Shown here: piece after piece, positions 25,860-40,523 of the stretch
How positions within the stretch are numbered: the first letter of the stretch is position 1
Layout: every line of letters begins with the position of its first letter
Assembly: GCA_029783825.1 (NCBI GenBank)
Contig: JAREIK010003422.1
Location: forward strand, 343,459 to 407,458
DNA from: Sapria himalayana
Taxonomy: Eukaryota; Streptophyta; Magnoliopsida; Malpighiales; Rafflesiaceae
Length of the DNA stretch: 64,000 nucleotides
Direction of reading: 5' to 3'
Translations under genes and position numbers: made by a program
The notes under the pieces: model-generated
Database searches by the model: none
What the model was told of the DNA's origin: nothing
Seen by the model: the letters and a program-made list of their open reading frames with translations, nothing else

Positions 25860-28800
25860 CATGGAAATGCAACAGAATGAGTGCTAAACTTGTATTGAAA
25901 GTCATTAAATACGAGGTATTGAAAACTTTCATGAAAATATCAACAATTTTTTAGAGGAAAGATGATGGAGTTAAAAAATGTTGAACATGACATTTTCATG
26001 AATAAAAAGGTAGTTAATTTCAATGTATTTGATGCAAGAAAGAAACATATGATTATGTAATAATTGAATACCATTTTGATTGTCACAGAAGAGGAGAGGT
26101 TGATGTTCGGTTTGAATTCTAATGTCATGGAGAAGATATTGGAGTCACATGAGATCGGCAATAGTAGTGACCATAGTGCAATATTATGGTTATGCACTAG
26201 AGTGGGAGATGATAGGTTACTTTTTGGAACCAAAATTGATGTATTTTCATGAATAAAATTATAGTTATTTTCAATGTGTTAGATGCAAGCATGAAAAATA
26301 TGATTATGTAATAAGTGTGAATAACATTTTGATTATCAAGAAGAAAGAGAGGGTGACGTTCGAGTTGAATGCCAATGTCATGAAGAAGATATTGGAGTCA
26401 CATGAGATTAGTAACAATAGTGACCATGGTGAGATATTAGACTTATGCACAATAATGGAAGATATTTGGTTACTTATTTAAAGCAAAATTAATGTATTTT
26501 GATTCAAGAAAGATGCAAAAACTAAAAGTAATAAGTTGAGTTAAAAGGATGACTTACCTAATCTACATTACAAAAGGCCTTAAAAGTAAGTGAAATTTAT
26601 TATAAATATTTCAAACCACATTTTAGGGTTTCCTTGATGCAACTAAGTATGTGTTTGACTACATTAAAGTCCATGGTTGGATTTTGGAAGTATTAACTGA
26701 CTAAGTTTACAGCATAACTATGATTAAGGCGAGTTAATGTGAGACATTGAAGGGACCCACAAAGTCATTGGTAAGTTATAAGATTAGTGAGATGCTCATC
26801 ATCTGGAAGAGTAGGTTTGTGGACAATGAGAGAATTTGTTTTTGTAGCATCAAGCATGTTTGTTTTAACTAACAGGTCATGTGCATATTTAATTTGACTA
26901 AAAAAAAAGGCATCGGAAAATTTTTAACCTCTATCCCATAAAATAATTGAGATTGCATAAATACTTTGAAGAGAAAGCATCATTTAGTCAAGTAATGAGG
27001 TAAGATATAAAAAAGTGGTCATTACTAATAAGAATTATATCATAAAGATAAACAAGAAAGGGCACAAGATAAGTAAGTGTGATGAATGAATAAAGAGTTA
27101 TCAGCTTGATTGATTTTAAAACAAAAAAAAAAGATTTTCGACAAAAGTTTAGCAACCCAAGCACAAGGGGCTTGTTTATGGCCATATATAGACTTATGTA
27201 GAAGACAAACACAATGCAGGCAGATTGTTCTCACAAAACTAGGAGATTATTTCATGAAAATCTTCTCAAAGAGATAACCAATTAGGAAAATATTCTTCAC
27301 AATAGAAAGGATGAGATGACTAGTGGTAGCCATGAAGGGCTAAATGTTTCACCAAAATCAAGTATAGGAATTTGGGAAAATCTTTTAGCGACTAAACATG
27401 CTTTAAAGAAATCAATCATATCATATTATTTGAATTTGGTGCAATATACCATTTTTTTGCCAATAACATTAACATTAGAAGGTTTGGACACTAAAGTCCT
27501 TATTGTTATTAGCATGAATAGTGAAAAGTTCTTCTTGCATGGAAGGTATGCTGATGGAGAACCTTGAAAGTATTTTTTTAGTGTCTTAGGATAATTGCTA
27601 ACAATAAAGACAATTCTTGTAATCTATTCATCAAGATTAGAAAAAAGTTGTAATGGAAAGATTATGAAAGAAAGATAATTCATTTTTTATTTAGAGAAAA
27701 CAAATCTCATTGACTACGTGTTGAGAAATGTAAATCTAATTTGATGGTGGATCAAGATATCTATAAAATTTGTGTAAAAAATTATATCCTAAGAAAGAAC
27801 AATGTACAACCTTTTTTGAAGATTTGTGCATGTTAGAGGTTTTTAAATAAATAATGAAGAGTATACCAAAAACACATAAGATATAGTAACTTGGATGGTA
27901 ATCAAATAATTTAAAATATTGATAATTATTACCAATAGAAAATAGATGTAGTCTGTTAATAAGATAAGACATAAGTAGCAATTAAGAAGGTATCAACTAG
28001 ATTTTAAAGGGACATCAGCATGAAAAACAAGGGTAAAACTTATTTCTACAATATGTCAATATTTTATCTCAGCTAACACCTAATCCATTTTGTTCATGGG
28101 TATGTAAATATGATATTTATTTTAACCCATATTGAAGCAAATGATTTGAAAAATTACTTGAAAAAAACTCATCTCCTCCATCATATTACAAAGTTTTTAT
28201 CAAAAAGGTTTTCACAAACATTTTTAAATTTAGAAAACATGTGTAAAAATTAGATTTGTAGCTTAAAGGATATACACATATGTATCGGATAAAATCAACT
28301 ATAAAAATAACATTGTATAAAATTTATGGGTGGAAAAAAGAAATATTGTGCCAAATATATCACTGTGAATTTTTTCAAGATGAAAACTTATAGTAGTTTT
28401 TGATTTATTAAATAAACCTTTGTGATAGTTTCCAAGTTGATAATTAGTGCAAGGAATATTCTTAACTATCAAATTGGAAATAGTAATAACCTTTTTATTC
28501 TCTAAATTCTTTAAAGAGACATAATTAGGATGCACTAAATGAGCATACCAAATTTTTGAGTATAATACTTGAGATTTTATAATAATATAAGTTTCACTTT
28601 TTTCATGTTAAAGGATAAAACGAATTCTTATTTATGATAATTTGTCATTATCTACTATATGAAATCCTTGATAAAAAAATAGAAAAAGTTTAATTCAAAT
28701 AACAAACATTATCATGAATAAGTTGACTAACAGATAATAAATTATTTTTTATCTCAAGAACTATTAAAACATCTTTAAAATTTAATATATCATGATGAAT

Positions 28801-28960
28801 TTAAAAAGAAACAATACCAGTATAGTAAGTAATTTGTAAAGCTTCTCTATCTCCAACAAGAATGCGATCATTATCAAAATAAAGGTTTCAAAGTTTTTAA
28901 TTCAATTCACATTTGATGATACTCAGCTTTGTGAACAGCTGAATTTTAACTCATAATTTT
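25860..28960 (-). pseudogene. Degenerate Ty1/copia pol (PR-INT-RT-RNase H)
   Basis: Reading the minus strand downward: a protease-adjacent segment with VGDREALQI and NNLLSVSQLIHDN (28940-28660); a GAG-pre-integrase/integrase region with CTNYQLGNYHKG and EKIHSDIFG (28535-28300); the integrase C-terminal part with YLINRLHLFSIG and VVHCSFLGY (27980-27736); reverse transcriptase with PSNVNVIG, CLVAKRFSQIPILDFGETFSP (27560-27330), then SIYGHKQAPCAW and YDIILISND in place of YVDDI (27230-26990); and an RNase H end with NTLKLTTFLFMKMS (26060-25980). Stops and frameshifts separate the pieces. The domain order (integrase before RT) identifies copia and not gypsy. Gag and the 5' LTR are missing; a LINE lies immediately upstream. 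Confidence 0.85.
26250..26980 (-). pseudogene. Copia RT C-terminal to RNase H part, poorly preserved
   Basis: Lies between the YDIILISND motif and the recognisable RNase H end. A local direct duplication is present: TTGAATTCTAATGTCATGGAG near 26113 recurs as TTGAATGCCAATGTCATGAAG near 26366, about 250 bp apart. Confidence 0.45.
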
Positions 28961-29200
28961 CTAAGGGAATCCATCTAGGTGAAGATGGCATGCTCAAGGA
29001 TGTGAATTTTAAATTATTATTACTTAGATTACCTAGAACTTTTTGAGTTATGTGAAACAAAGTTTAAGTAATAATTTGTAATAATTTTTCCTATCCTCCC
29101 CCTATTTTTTTACAAATCATACTTTTAGCATATTTAATGCTCCTAGTAGATTGAAAAATCTAATCTCATATAATTATAATTGCTTTCCAAAATGATATAT
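28960..29200 (-). other. Copia/LINE junction zone
   Basis: Neither domain set reads clearly here. A pyrimidine-rich tract (CCTATCCTCCCCC then T7, near 29090) is the most evident feature and might mark the 3' end of the LINE or the truncated 5' edge of the copia. Confidence 0.35.
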
Positions 29201-30600
29201 CATCTCGAGAGGAGATATTCCAAATATCATATGAGACAAGATAGTAATGATGGATCCAATGGATCTATAATGAATCCTATTTATTATTGATACACAATAG
29301 TTTCTTAATGAAAAAAAATATCATTCTTTAGGTTGATCAAAAGAAGAGCCAACCCACTATGAGAAATAGGTTTATAAACCATGCTCCATGAGATCTTGTG
29401 CCTATATATATCTTTCTATGGTTGGGGAGCCCTATAAAAATCTTATACACAAGTTATCATTGAAAATAACAATAGCCTGAGGGATGAGGAAGAGTAAAAA
29501 CTAGTATCATCAATTCCTTGAATGATAAAATCCAACAACTCTATCCTCTTTGTGACAGACAATAGTTTTTCAGCCCACAGTTGTATTATAGAAGAGATCT
29601 AATGGACTAGAGAAGAATTGTGAAGTGATCAATCTACTTGATGATTATGAAACTCCAATAAATATAAAAGGAAGTTTGATGTGTGAGAAATAAGAATTAT
29701 TAATGACCAATTCATGGTGCTCAAGTTTTATCCCTTCAAATAAGATGTTCAATTTGGAAGGATTACCTTGTAGTCCTAATGGTTCAGAAAATAATTGGAC
29801 ACTATCTAATAAGGAATGAATAGAAGATCATTCTCTTTTTGAAAAAAAAAAGATAAAGATCATCTACATACATAAGATGAGAAATGTAATGTTAGTATGT
29901 CATGGATGGAACAAAAAAATAGTATCTAGTGGTATAATTAATTAGTTTTGATAGGTATTCCATAGAAATAATAAAGATGTGGGGAGATAGTGGATCATCA
30001 CAAGTCAAACCTTTTCTTTTATGAAAAATACTCATGCATATTCCCATTTATCATTATGGAATAGCTGGTGGTTGAAATACACAAATAAAAAATATTGATG
30101 ATCTTGTTCGGGAAGCCTAGTGCATGCAACATCTCAGTTATGAATACCCAATTTACCATGTCAAAGATCTTTTTCAGGTCTATCTTAGAACACCAAGGAG
30201 ATATACCCTTCCTTGTATATCTCCTAATTAGATGTTGAGCAAGAAGAAAATTATTCATTATTAACCTTCCTTAGTATACCAAAGTTTGGTCAATAAAATC
30301 ATTAGCTATAGACTTGATTTATGATATTATTAGTTTAAATATGATCAAGTTAATGACAGTACAAGAAGAAATCAATCTATAATCTTTAATAGTAGATGCA
30401 TGAAAAGATTTAAGAATTAAAACAATACATGCATGATTGATATGTTCCAAGATTTTGCCATTAATAATAAATGCTTATCATGCATTAGTAACATCTCGTC
30501 TAATATAATTCCTTGAGTGTTTACAAAATTTCAAGGAAACCCCATCAGACCCTAGGTTTTTTAAATCCTCAGTATTAAAAAGGGTAAATTTCTATTTTTT
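29200..30600 (-). pseudogene. L1-type LINE ORF2 fragment (reverse transcriptase)
   Basis: Minus-strand peptides follow the plant L1 order: GSDGVSLKFCKH (30575-30520, the PDG segment); CIVLILKSFHASTIKDYRLIS (about 30440-30380, like LIPK...DFRPIS); NNFLLAQHLIRRYTRKG then SKIDLKKIFDMVNW and LHALGFP (30260-30090, RT palm including the first catalytic Asp); HLMYVDDLYLF (29870-29840, replacing FADD); SVQLFSEPLGLQGNPSKLN (about 29800-29740); FIFIGVS, equivalent to YLGVP (about 29660); and WAEKLLSVTKRIELLDFIIQG (29570-29510). Several stops and frameshifts make it inactive. The endonuclease domain and 5' part are not seen. Confidence 0.85.
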
Positions 30601-31285
30601 TATAGAAAAAGGATAAAGACAATTTCTTATATGTTCAAGGGTAAAGATCATTCCAAACTTGACTACGTCCACCTAGATAAGAGGGAGATTGTATGTAGTC
30701 CCAAAAATATTTTAAATATTATTTGTGAATTTTAATCTCGCTCCTCCCAAAGAGCTAGTTGGGTCCCAATTTCCATCGATGAAAGAGACAATATAATTAT
30801 TTTACAACCTTGAGTTAATCTTGGCATGAAATGCAATGCCCAAAAAAATGATTTGGGCAAATAAATAAGATAAATGTTGGGTTAAGCCAAACTTGGGGTT
30901 TTCTAAGAAATTAAGAAATGATTAAATGATAATTAATAAATATTAAATGATATATGATTATATTGATAAATGTCCAGTGCAAATGAATATGTAAATATAT
31001 AATTGAGAATTATATGTTAAATAAGAAATTGACCGAACCCGAAAAAGTAACTAATAGAAAAGGGGCAAAATATAAATTTGGTAAATGAGGACCTAAGGGT
31101 CATATATTAATATATTTATATGCCTAAGTATGATTATGAGAAACTTAAAATGCAAATAAAATAAAATATGGGCTAATAATATTCATATATTTTTATAATA
31201 TATGAATATATTATGAGAAACTTGTTATATCTAGACATATATAAAATATAGAATATATATGTCTAAAAAGTAAAATTAACTCATA
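30600..31285. other. AT-rich flank upstream of the LINE remnant, nothing recognised
   Basis: No reading frame or repeat structure identified apart from local AT-rich stretches. Possibly further decayed LINE sequence. Confidence 0.35.
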
Positions 31286-31457
31286 TTAAACAGACCAACC
31301 TATCACTTAACTCTAACTTATTTGAATTAAAAAGTTATCATCTTCAGATACTTCATAATCATAATTTCATTAAAAAAATACTTATTTTCTTAATATTTAA
31401 AAAAATTTTTTAATTAATCAGAAATTATACTTTTTTATTCTTATAGCTAATTAATTC
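31285..31457 (-). mobile_element. Displaced start of block Q copy 3
   Basis: Reverse complement of about 13803-13995, including CCAACCTATCACTTAA and GAATTAAAAAGTTATCATC. It joins without a break to inverted block R at 31458, as in the direct copy. Confidence 0.7.
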
Positions 31458-31556
31458 CTAATCTAAATGTAATATGTTTTTATAGTTATACATATAGTAA
31501 GATACAATTATTCATCGTTATATGTTATTATACATATAGTATATATAGTTATAAAT

Positions 31557-31597
<41 letters not shown>

Positions 31598-31929
31598 AAC
31601 ATATAGTTATATATAAATATATTCATATAAGTAATTATATTTAGTTGTACATAAATATATTCAAAGTTATAAACAAATAAATAGATTTACATATATGTAT
31701 ACATAATAACAAATATAGTTATATATAATTATATAGAATATTATATAGTTATACAAATATTAATATATAGGTTTACACATATAGTTTAGTAGCACATATA
31801 ACTGATGAAGTATTTTAGATTACTACAAACCTTGCAAATTATTGATTTAATGCAAAAATAGCTAAATTCTACTTCACTAAAAACGTTATCTCATGATTTT
31901 GCAAACCTTAATGTCATAACTATATATAA

Positions 31930-32275
31930 TTCTATAATATATATGTACATATATACTGATATATATTTACATATACAAATATGGTAGTATATATGTATTC
32001 ACTAGTATATATGTATTTGTACATATATACTTGTATATATGTATAAGTATTTATATGTACATATATACTCGGTAAATGTACATATGCACTATAGTGCATA
32101 TGTACATATATACACTATAGTATATATGTACATGTATATACATTTACACTATAGTATATATGTAAAAATATGTACATATATACATATAAATACTTATACA
32201 TATATACCAGTATATATGTATATGTACATACAATATATGTACATATACACTGCAGTGTACATGTAGATATATACT
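31930..32275 (-). repeat. Palindromic ATAC repeat array in block R copy 2
   Basis: Counterpart of 13020-13380, with TATACACTATAGTATATATG and TATACCAGTATATATG units. Low-complexity open frames only. Confidence 0.8.
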
Positions 32276-34142
32276 CAATCAAGTTCCACGCTTAAAATCA
32301 CTTGGCTACTCAATGAATGTTTTCATGTAGATAACAAGTGAATAAGCAAAGCACAAACTAGATGATAGGTAATATTAAATAGAAATGCATTATAGTCTAT
32401 TGAAGTTGATAATTTAGCCATGAAAGAAACATAATAGCGAACCTAATATGATAACAAGTTTCAAATTTTATGAATATTTTTTCAGCATTCATTAGTTTAA
32501 TAAGGAAAAATAAGTCAGTATGTGATGGCTATCATCCAAATCATACCTGATTTTTTACGCTTGTTTGCATTGATCCATAGCTTCAATACCTCATTTTAAG
32601 CAGTAGCAAACTCAAGAGATTTGTATGATTTCATTTTACAACTCATGTAGCTTTCCCCAAGTGTACCCAATGAACTGAAGGTGTAAATTGCTAAATAAAT
32701 TGGAGCTTATATTATTCTCATTATTATAGAAACATTGTGATATGATTACAAGTTTCAAATTTTATGAATATTTTATCAGCATTAATTAGTTTTATAAGGA
32801 AAAAAAAAAGTAACACATGATAACTATCATCCAAATCATACCTGATTTATGATACTATTTTGCATTAATCCATAGCTCCATGTAATTATAAGTAGTTATA
32901 CAAAAATGTATACAAATTTATAAACAAATATATAGATTTATATATATGTATAAATAGTTAAAAAAATAATTATATTTAATTATATTTAGATTTAATTGGT
33001 TTTACAAATATTTATATATAGTTATACACATATAATTGAACATTATATTGTATGTTGTTATACATGTAATTATAAATATAATTACATGTGGTTAAACATA
33101 TAGTTACACATATAGCTATACTTATATTTATACAAGTAGGTATATATATTTACTCATATAGATACGCATAAGTATAGATATAATAAAATACAATTTAATA
33201 TACAAAATATATACAATTGTATATTAAATATATATTATAAATTATATATTAAAATAAAATTATGTATAAAGCTTTTATAGTTATACATATAATAAGATAC
33301 AATTATTTATAGTTATATGTTATTATACATATAGTATATATAGATATAAATATTTTTATATAGTTAAACATATAGTTATATATAGATATATTCATACAAA
33401 TAATTATACATAATTATATAAAGTTATAAATAAATATATAGATTTACATATATGTATACATAGTTACAAATATAATTATATTAATTATATAAAGTGTTAT
33501 ATAGTTATACAAATATTTATATATAGTTATACAAATATAGGTATATAGTTATACAAATATTGGTATGTAGTTATAAAATATAGTTAAACATAATGGTATT
33601 TGTTATTATACATGTAATTATAAATATAGTTAAATGTGGTTATACATATAGTTACACATATAGTTATACTTATATTTATACATGTAGGTATATATATATT
33701 TTTCTGTAATTTTAATATATGTATACATAGAGTTATCTATAGGTATATATATGGTAAAATACACTTTTATATACTAATATATAAAAATGTATACTAAATA
33801 TATGTTGTTAATTATATATTTAAATATAATAATGTATAATATTTTATAGTTATACATATAGTCAAAGACAATTATTTATAGTTATATGTTCTCATACCTA
33901 TGGGATCCAATTGAAAAAAGACAAAAAACAGAAAACAAACAAGTTCAGGATACAACAAATCAGAACAAAGTAAATGTGATCTTGTATTTCATGCATTCAA
34001 TATATAAATATAAATACAATTTGAATCTCCTAGAAATAGATGATGTCATCCACATAATACAACAAAACTCAATCAAAATAGGCAAAGATTACGTCTACAT
34101 CTAGATATGTCAACAAAGATTGCCTCATCATGCTAAAATTAT

Positions 34143-34703
<561 letters not shown>

Positions 34704-35059
34704 TTAATCCCTTTGTTGTATGGCAATAAAGAGTTCTAATGAGAGAAACAAACAGAATCAATAGACTTCAAGAGATAGTCACTAGAGAGGGAGGTCCTGC
34801 TTTACCTAGTTCAGAAAGTCAATTTAGCTAATACACACACAATTATTCATAATTGACGTAAACCCTAATTATATGTTAAATAAAATATTGTAAAATATTA
34901 TTAATTAATAAAATATTAGGTAAAATAATCTAATAGCAAAATTTGTGAACGTATTTTATTATATATTATATATTAGGCTAAGAATTATGAATTATATGTT
35001 TTATAATAAATATTGTGTGCAAATATTTGAATCTAATTAATATATGATTTTATAAAATA

Positions 35060-35773
35060 AATATCTATCTATCTATTTTTCTATCTATTTATCTATCTAT
35101 CTAGGAATCTATCGATCAATCAATCTATCTTTCTATGTAGCAATCTATCGATCTATCTATCTAACTTTCTTTCTATCTATATGTCTATCTATATTTCTAT
35201 ATATCTATCTAATAATCTATCTATATATCTGTCTATCTATATTTTTATCAATTTATCTATGTATCTATCTATATATCTATCATTTAATCTGTCTTTCAAT
35301 CTATCTATCATTCTCACTATCAATTTCACTATTAATCTTTCTTTAAATCTATATACCAATCAATCTTTTAATCTATCTATTATAATGTCTATTAACCTGT
35401 CTATCTATATGTCTATCATTCTGTCAATCTTTCTATCTATATATCTATCTAGCTATCTATCAATATATCTACATATCAATATATCTATATATCTATTTAT
35501 CTATCTAACTCTTTATCTATTTATCTACTTATCTAAATATATATCTATATGTCTATATACCTATCTCTTTATCTATATGTGTATATATATCTATCAATCG
35601 ATCTATCTATCTATATATTTGTCAATATATCTATCGATTTATTTATTTATCTATCTATCTATATATCTATCAATTTTTTTACCATGTCTCTATCTATTAA
35701 TATTTCTATCTTTCTATCTATCTATTTTTCTTTCTATATATCTAAATGTCAATCAATCAATCTATCTATCTAT

Positions 35774-35813
<40 letters not shown>

Positions 35814-37120
35814 ATGTGTCTATCTATCTTTCTAACTATATGTCTATCTATTTGTCTATTTATATATCTATCTATTAATTTATCTATATATTTGATTATC
35901 TAACTATCTATCCATATCTGTCTATTTATCTTTATGTATGTTTCCCTATCTATCTATCTATCTATCTCTTTGTCTATCTATCTGTATAATTATCTTTCTA
36001 TCTAAATATTAATCAATCAATATCTCTGTCTATCTATCTATCTATCTATCTAATCTTTGTATGTATGTATCTATCTTTCTATGTTTTTTCTGTCACTATG
36101 TATCTATCTATCTTTGTATGTATGTATGTATCTATCACTATGACTATCATTATGTCTATCAATCTGTCTATCAAATAGTCTATCAATCTCTCTATCACTT
36201 TGTCCATCAATCAGTCAAAAAATCCGTATATCAATCTATATATAAATCTATCTATCAATCAATTATCTATTTGTCTATCTATATATCTATATATCTGTCT
36301 ATCTAACTTTCTATCTATCTATCTGTCTATCTGTCCATCTATCAATCAATCTTTGTTTATATCTATTTGTCTATTTATCTGTCAAATAATATATATATCT
36401 ATCTATCTATATATGTGGCTATTTATCTCTCTATCTATATACCTTTCTAAATGTCTATCTATCTATTTATCTTTATATCTATCTATCTATCAATTAATTA
36501 ATCTATCTATCTGTATATCTATAATATATCCATCTATCTATTTGTTTATCTATCTATATATCTTTATATCCATATATTTATCTGTTTATCAATCAATCAA
36601 TCTATCAATCTATATTTATATCTATCTATCTATCTATATAGCTCTCTACCTACCTACCTATCTATCCATCTATTTGTCTTTCTAATTATTTATTTATATA
36701 TCTCTTTATCTGTCTTTCTATATATCTATCTGCCTCTCTATCAATATATTAGTCTATCAGTTTATCAGCCTATTAGTCTATCTATAAATCTGACTATCAA
36801 TCAATCAATCTGTCTATTTGTATATCTGTGTATCTATCTATAAGTTTATCTATATATTTGTCTATCTGTTTATCCATCTATCTATCTATTTTATGTCAAA
36901 ATATTTATATGTCGATCTATATATCCATGTAACTATCTAACTATTATATGTATCAATTAATTTATATATCTTCTTTCTATTTTTTATCTCTCAAACTATC
37001 TAACTACTTTTCTATTTATCGGCCTATTTGTCAATCATTATATATATATATATATTTATTTATTTATTTATATATCTATCTATATATCTATCACTCATCC
37101 GATCTTATTACCTTTATATT
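35060..37120 (+). repeat. (TATC)n array in inverted block R copy 2
   Basis: Mirror of the GATA array at 8340-10250 with shared interruptions (see that entry). It contains (AT)n at 35778-35811. The 240-codon open frame at 35181-35903 is a YLSI-type repeat translation, not a gene. Confidence 0.92.
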
Positions 37121-37539
37121 TGTCAGTTTATCTAAATGTCTATCTAACAAATAGGAAATCAAGTTATTATCAACAATTGGTATTATAGGTTTAGGTTGTG
37201 CATTACGATGCACCATTGGGCGATGTTACTATTGATGATAATTATGAATTGAATAAATAGTAAAAAATTTGTAAGCAATATCAGCATGTTAAAAGTGGTG
37301 TTCTCAATTGTCATACACAGTGTTTTGCAAGAATTGTCTAGAAGAATTTATATTGTGTAGATTGTATTGACTGCATTTGAAGGAAAAGTGAAAATAAAAA
37401 AAATCTATATAGTGAAATTTGGATTCTTGAAAATAAAGATGAAGGATTATATATACTAGAAAAATCTATATCAACCCCTTATGAGGAAGATGATAGAGTG
37501 TACGAAGAAAGAAGAGCACATACTAGCACTTGAATTCAT

Positions 37540-38130
37540 CTGAAATATGATATCTTACAAACTTACTTTCAATATAAAAATTGAGAAGAGCATAGTAAGG
37601 TTTACGATGGGTCTTGCTATTATATATGAAAAACTAAATGATGCTAAAAAAGTGCACATGATGAGGTGTTTTTTCAATCTAAAGTTGACAGAAAGCACAT
37701 CAGTGACCCAACAACTCAATAAAGTCAACACTATCACAACTCAATTAAGTTTGTTTGGAATTGAAGTCAATGATGAAATATGTGTATTGATACTTATATG
37801 TTCTCTATCAAAAAATATCATATTACAATTATAGTTTCTTATAGTTCATCAAGAACTAATAAATTGAAATTTGATTATGTTCAAGATCTAATTCTCAACA
37901 TGGAGATTCAATAGTGATAGACAAGTGAAACATCAACCATTTTAGAATTATATACAAAGTTAATTGAAAGAAATTCAATCAAGAGAAAATGTCAAAGCAA
38001 ATCAAAAACAATAGGTCTAAATCTAAGAATCATTGTAATTATAATAGCTCAAAGACCATTAAGTATTCAAATTATAGAGAGATAAGAAACTACAAATATC
38101 AATGTAAGTGTTAGTTATTTTATAGCATGG
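37540..38130 (+). pseudogene. Ty1/copia gag fragment, block R copy 2
   Basis: The best preserved of the three gag fragments. An open frame at 37547-37834 reads through ESTSVTQQLNKVNTITTQL and FGIEVNDEI, then LICSLSKNI. After a stop, KFDYVQDLILNMEIQ continues the gag pattern, and a shifted frame contains a basic NNRSKSKNH stretch where the RNA-binding zinc-knuckle region should be, without proper CCHC spacing. It lies beside a TATC array and has no LTR or pol. Confidence 0.78.
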
Positions 38131-38352
38131 TAAAATGTATAACAAGTATATGAGTTTAACAAGTAATAAATTTAACTCTATGAATATGGATTATCATTTC
38201 ATAAATATTGATTCTTTGGATTAATTATCAAAGTTTCTTCATTATCTATGCTTACAATAAGTAAATAGTTTCTAGTGTTTACTCGAGTAAATAATTCTAT
38301 GGTTAGCTTACAATATGTAAACAATATCAAGTCCATGGTTATACACTTTATG

Positions 38353-38519
38353 CATACCTACTTCTTGTAAGAATTAAATATCAATATATGTTTAGATGCC
38401 AATATAAAACTTTTCTAATAGATAAATAACAGATAGATTTAGTCTAATTGTTGACTAATAAACAAATAGAATTAACCCTTTATAAATATTTTAAACAGAT
38501 AGACACAATAAAGTATACT
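38353..38519. other. Short non-repetitive spacer
   Basis: Joins inverted block R to a new tetranucleotide array; no counterpart seen elsewhere in the window. Confidence 0.4.
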
Positions 38520-40473
38520 CTCTATCTATCTATTTCAATTAGTAATATATGTATCTATCTGTCTATCTTCCTATACATTTAATAGACAAGTAGACTATTA
38601 GACAGATAGATAGACTAATAGTCTAATAGATGAATGGAGTGATTGAAAGAAAGAAAGATAGATAGATGGATGGATAGGTAGACAGATAGACAATTAGACT
38701 TTTAGATAGATAGATTTATTGATCAATAGATAGACAGATAAATAGATAGACACATATACTAATAAAATTATATACTAAAAGATTGATAGAAAAATATACT
38801 TTGAGATAAATAGACAAATAGAAAGATAATTAGATAGATAGACAGTTAAAGATATAGTCATTTAGATCGTTAATGAAATAGATAGATAGACTGATAGTCT
38901 AATAGATGAATAGAGTGATAGAAAGAAAGACATATAAATAAATAGATAGATAGAATAATTGATAGATAGATAGATAGATAGACTGATAGATAGATAGATA
39001 TAATCATAATTAGATAGACATGTTGAAAAATAGATAAAATTAAAAATAAATAGATATTAAGGTAGGCAAGTAGATAGAAAGATAAATAGAAACATATACA
39101 AATATATATAGCCAAAAATAAATAGATAGGCAGATAGATAGATGATAGATAGAAATATATATATATATGTAGATAGTTTGATAGATAGATAGATAAATAT
39201 ATATACGTAGATATATACATAGGTATATATATACATAGATATATTGACACCTAGACCCATAGAGAAATAGACACATATACACATATACACATAGACACAT
39301 AGACTCATAGACACATACATTTCGACACATAGAGACATAGATATGTATACACCTAGACACATTGTCACAAGACATAGACAGATAGATAGATACCAAAAGA
39401 GACAGATAGACAGATAAATAAATAGCCATATATACATATAGATGGATAAAAAATAATCAGATAGATAGATAAACAAAAATATAAATAGATAAATAGATAT
39501 ATAGATACACATATTGTCATATAGCTAGATAAATAGATAGATAGATATATATACAGATTGATAGATAAACCAAAAGGTAGATAGATTCATAAACAAGTAT
39601 ACATAAAGAGAGGTATATCGACAGATAGATAAATAGTTAAACATATAAAAAGATAGAAAGATAAAAAGATAGATAGCTAGAGGGATAGACAAATAGTTAT
39701 TTAGAGAGATACACATATAGAAAAATAGATAGATATCTAGATAGATATATAGATTTATATTAGATAGATAGACAGACAAATAAACATTTTACAAATAGAA
39801 AGATTGATAAATAGACACATAGATAGACAGATAGATTGACAGAAAGATAGGCAGATAGATTGATACACATATAGATAGAAAGACAAATTAATAGATACTC
39901 ATATATATAGTTATACATATAGACAAATACATAACTAAATAGAAAGACTAATAAACAGATAAATATATAAAAAATAGATAGATAGACATATCAAAAGATA
40001 GTAAGATATACAAATAGACAAATAGAAAGATAGTGAGATAGAGAGATAGACAGAAAAACTAATTGAGAAATAGTAATATATATAGATAAAAAGAAAGATA
40101 AATTGACAGATAGAAAGATATACTAATTGAATGTTAGAGAGATAAATAGATAATAATATAGATATATAGATAGATAGTCAGATAGATACATAGATACATA
40201 GACAGATAGATAAATAGACAGATAGATAGATATATAGGTAGATACATAGATACACAAATATACATATAGATCGATAGACGGATAGATGTATAAACAAATA
40301 TAGAGATAGATAAATAGATAGATAGATCGATATAGAGATAGATAGATAGATAGAAACTTAAATAGATAGATAGATAGATAGACAGATAGATAGACTATTA
40401 TATATAGACACATAGATAAATAGACATACAGATAGATAGATAGACAGATAGATAGATAAATAGAAAGATAGAT

Positions 40474-40523
<50 letters not shown>

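Larger units (their letters stand above)
23885..31285. mobile_element. 7.4-kb inserted tract interrupting inverted block Q/R
   Basis: Q copy 3 stops at about 23885 and resumes at about 31285, while the direct copy is continuous across the equivalent position (about 13945-14000). Roughly 50 bp of Q sequence around AATTCAAAT and ACTTATC appears at both borders. The tract contains a dead Ty1/copia element and a dead LINE, both on the minus strand. It may be one composite insertion or several. Confidence 0.55.

Noticed and set aside
35181..35903. 240-codon open frame rich in Tyr, Leu, Ser and Ile, and many similar ones in all TATC/GATA arrays
   Set aside because: Pure translation of the TATC tetramer (YLSI). 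Frames are open because the repeat lacks stops, and the interruptions do not respect codons.
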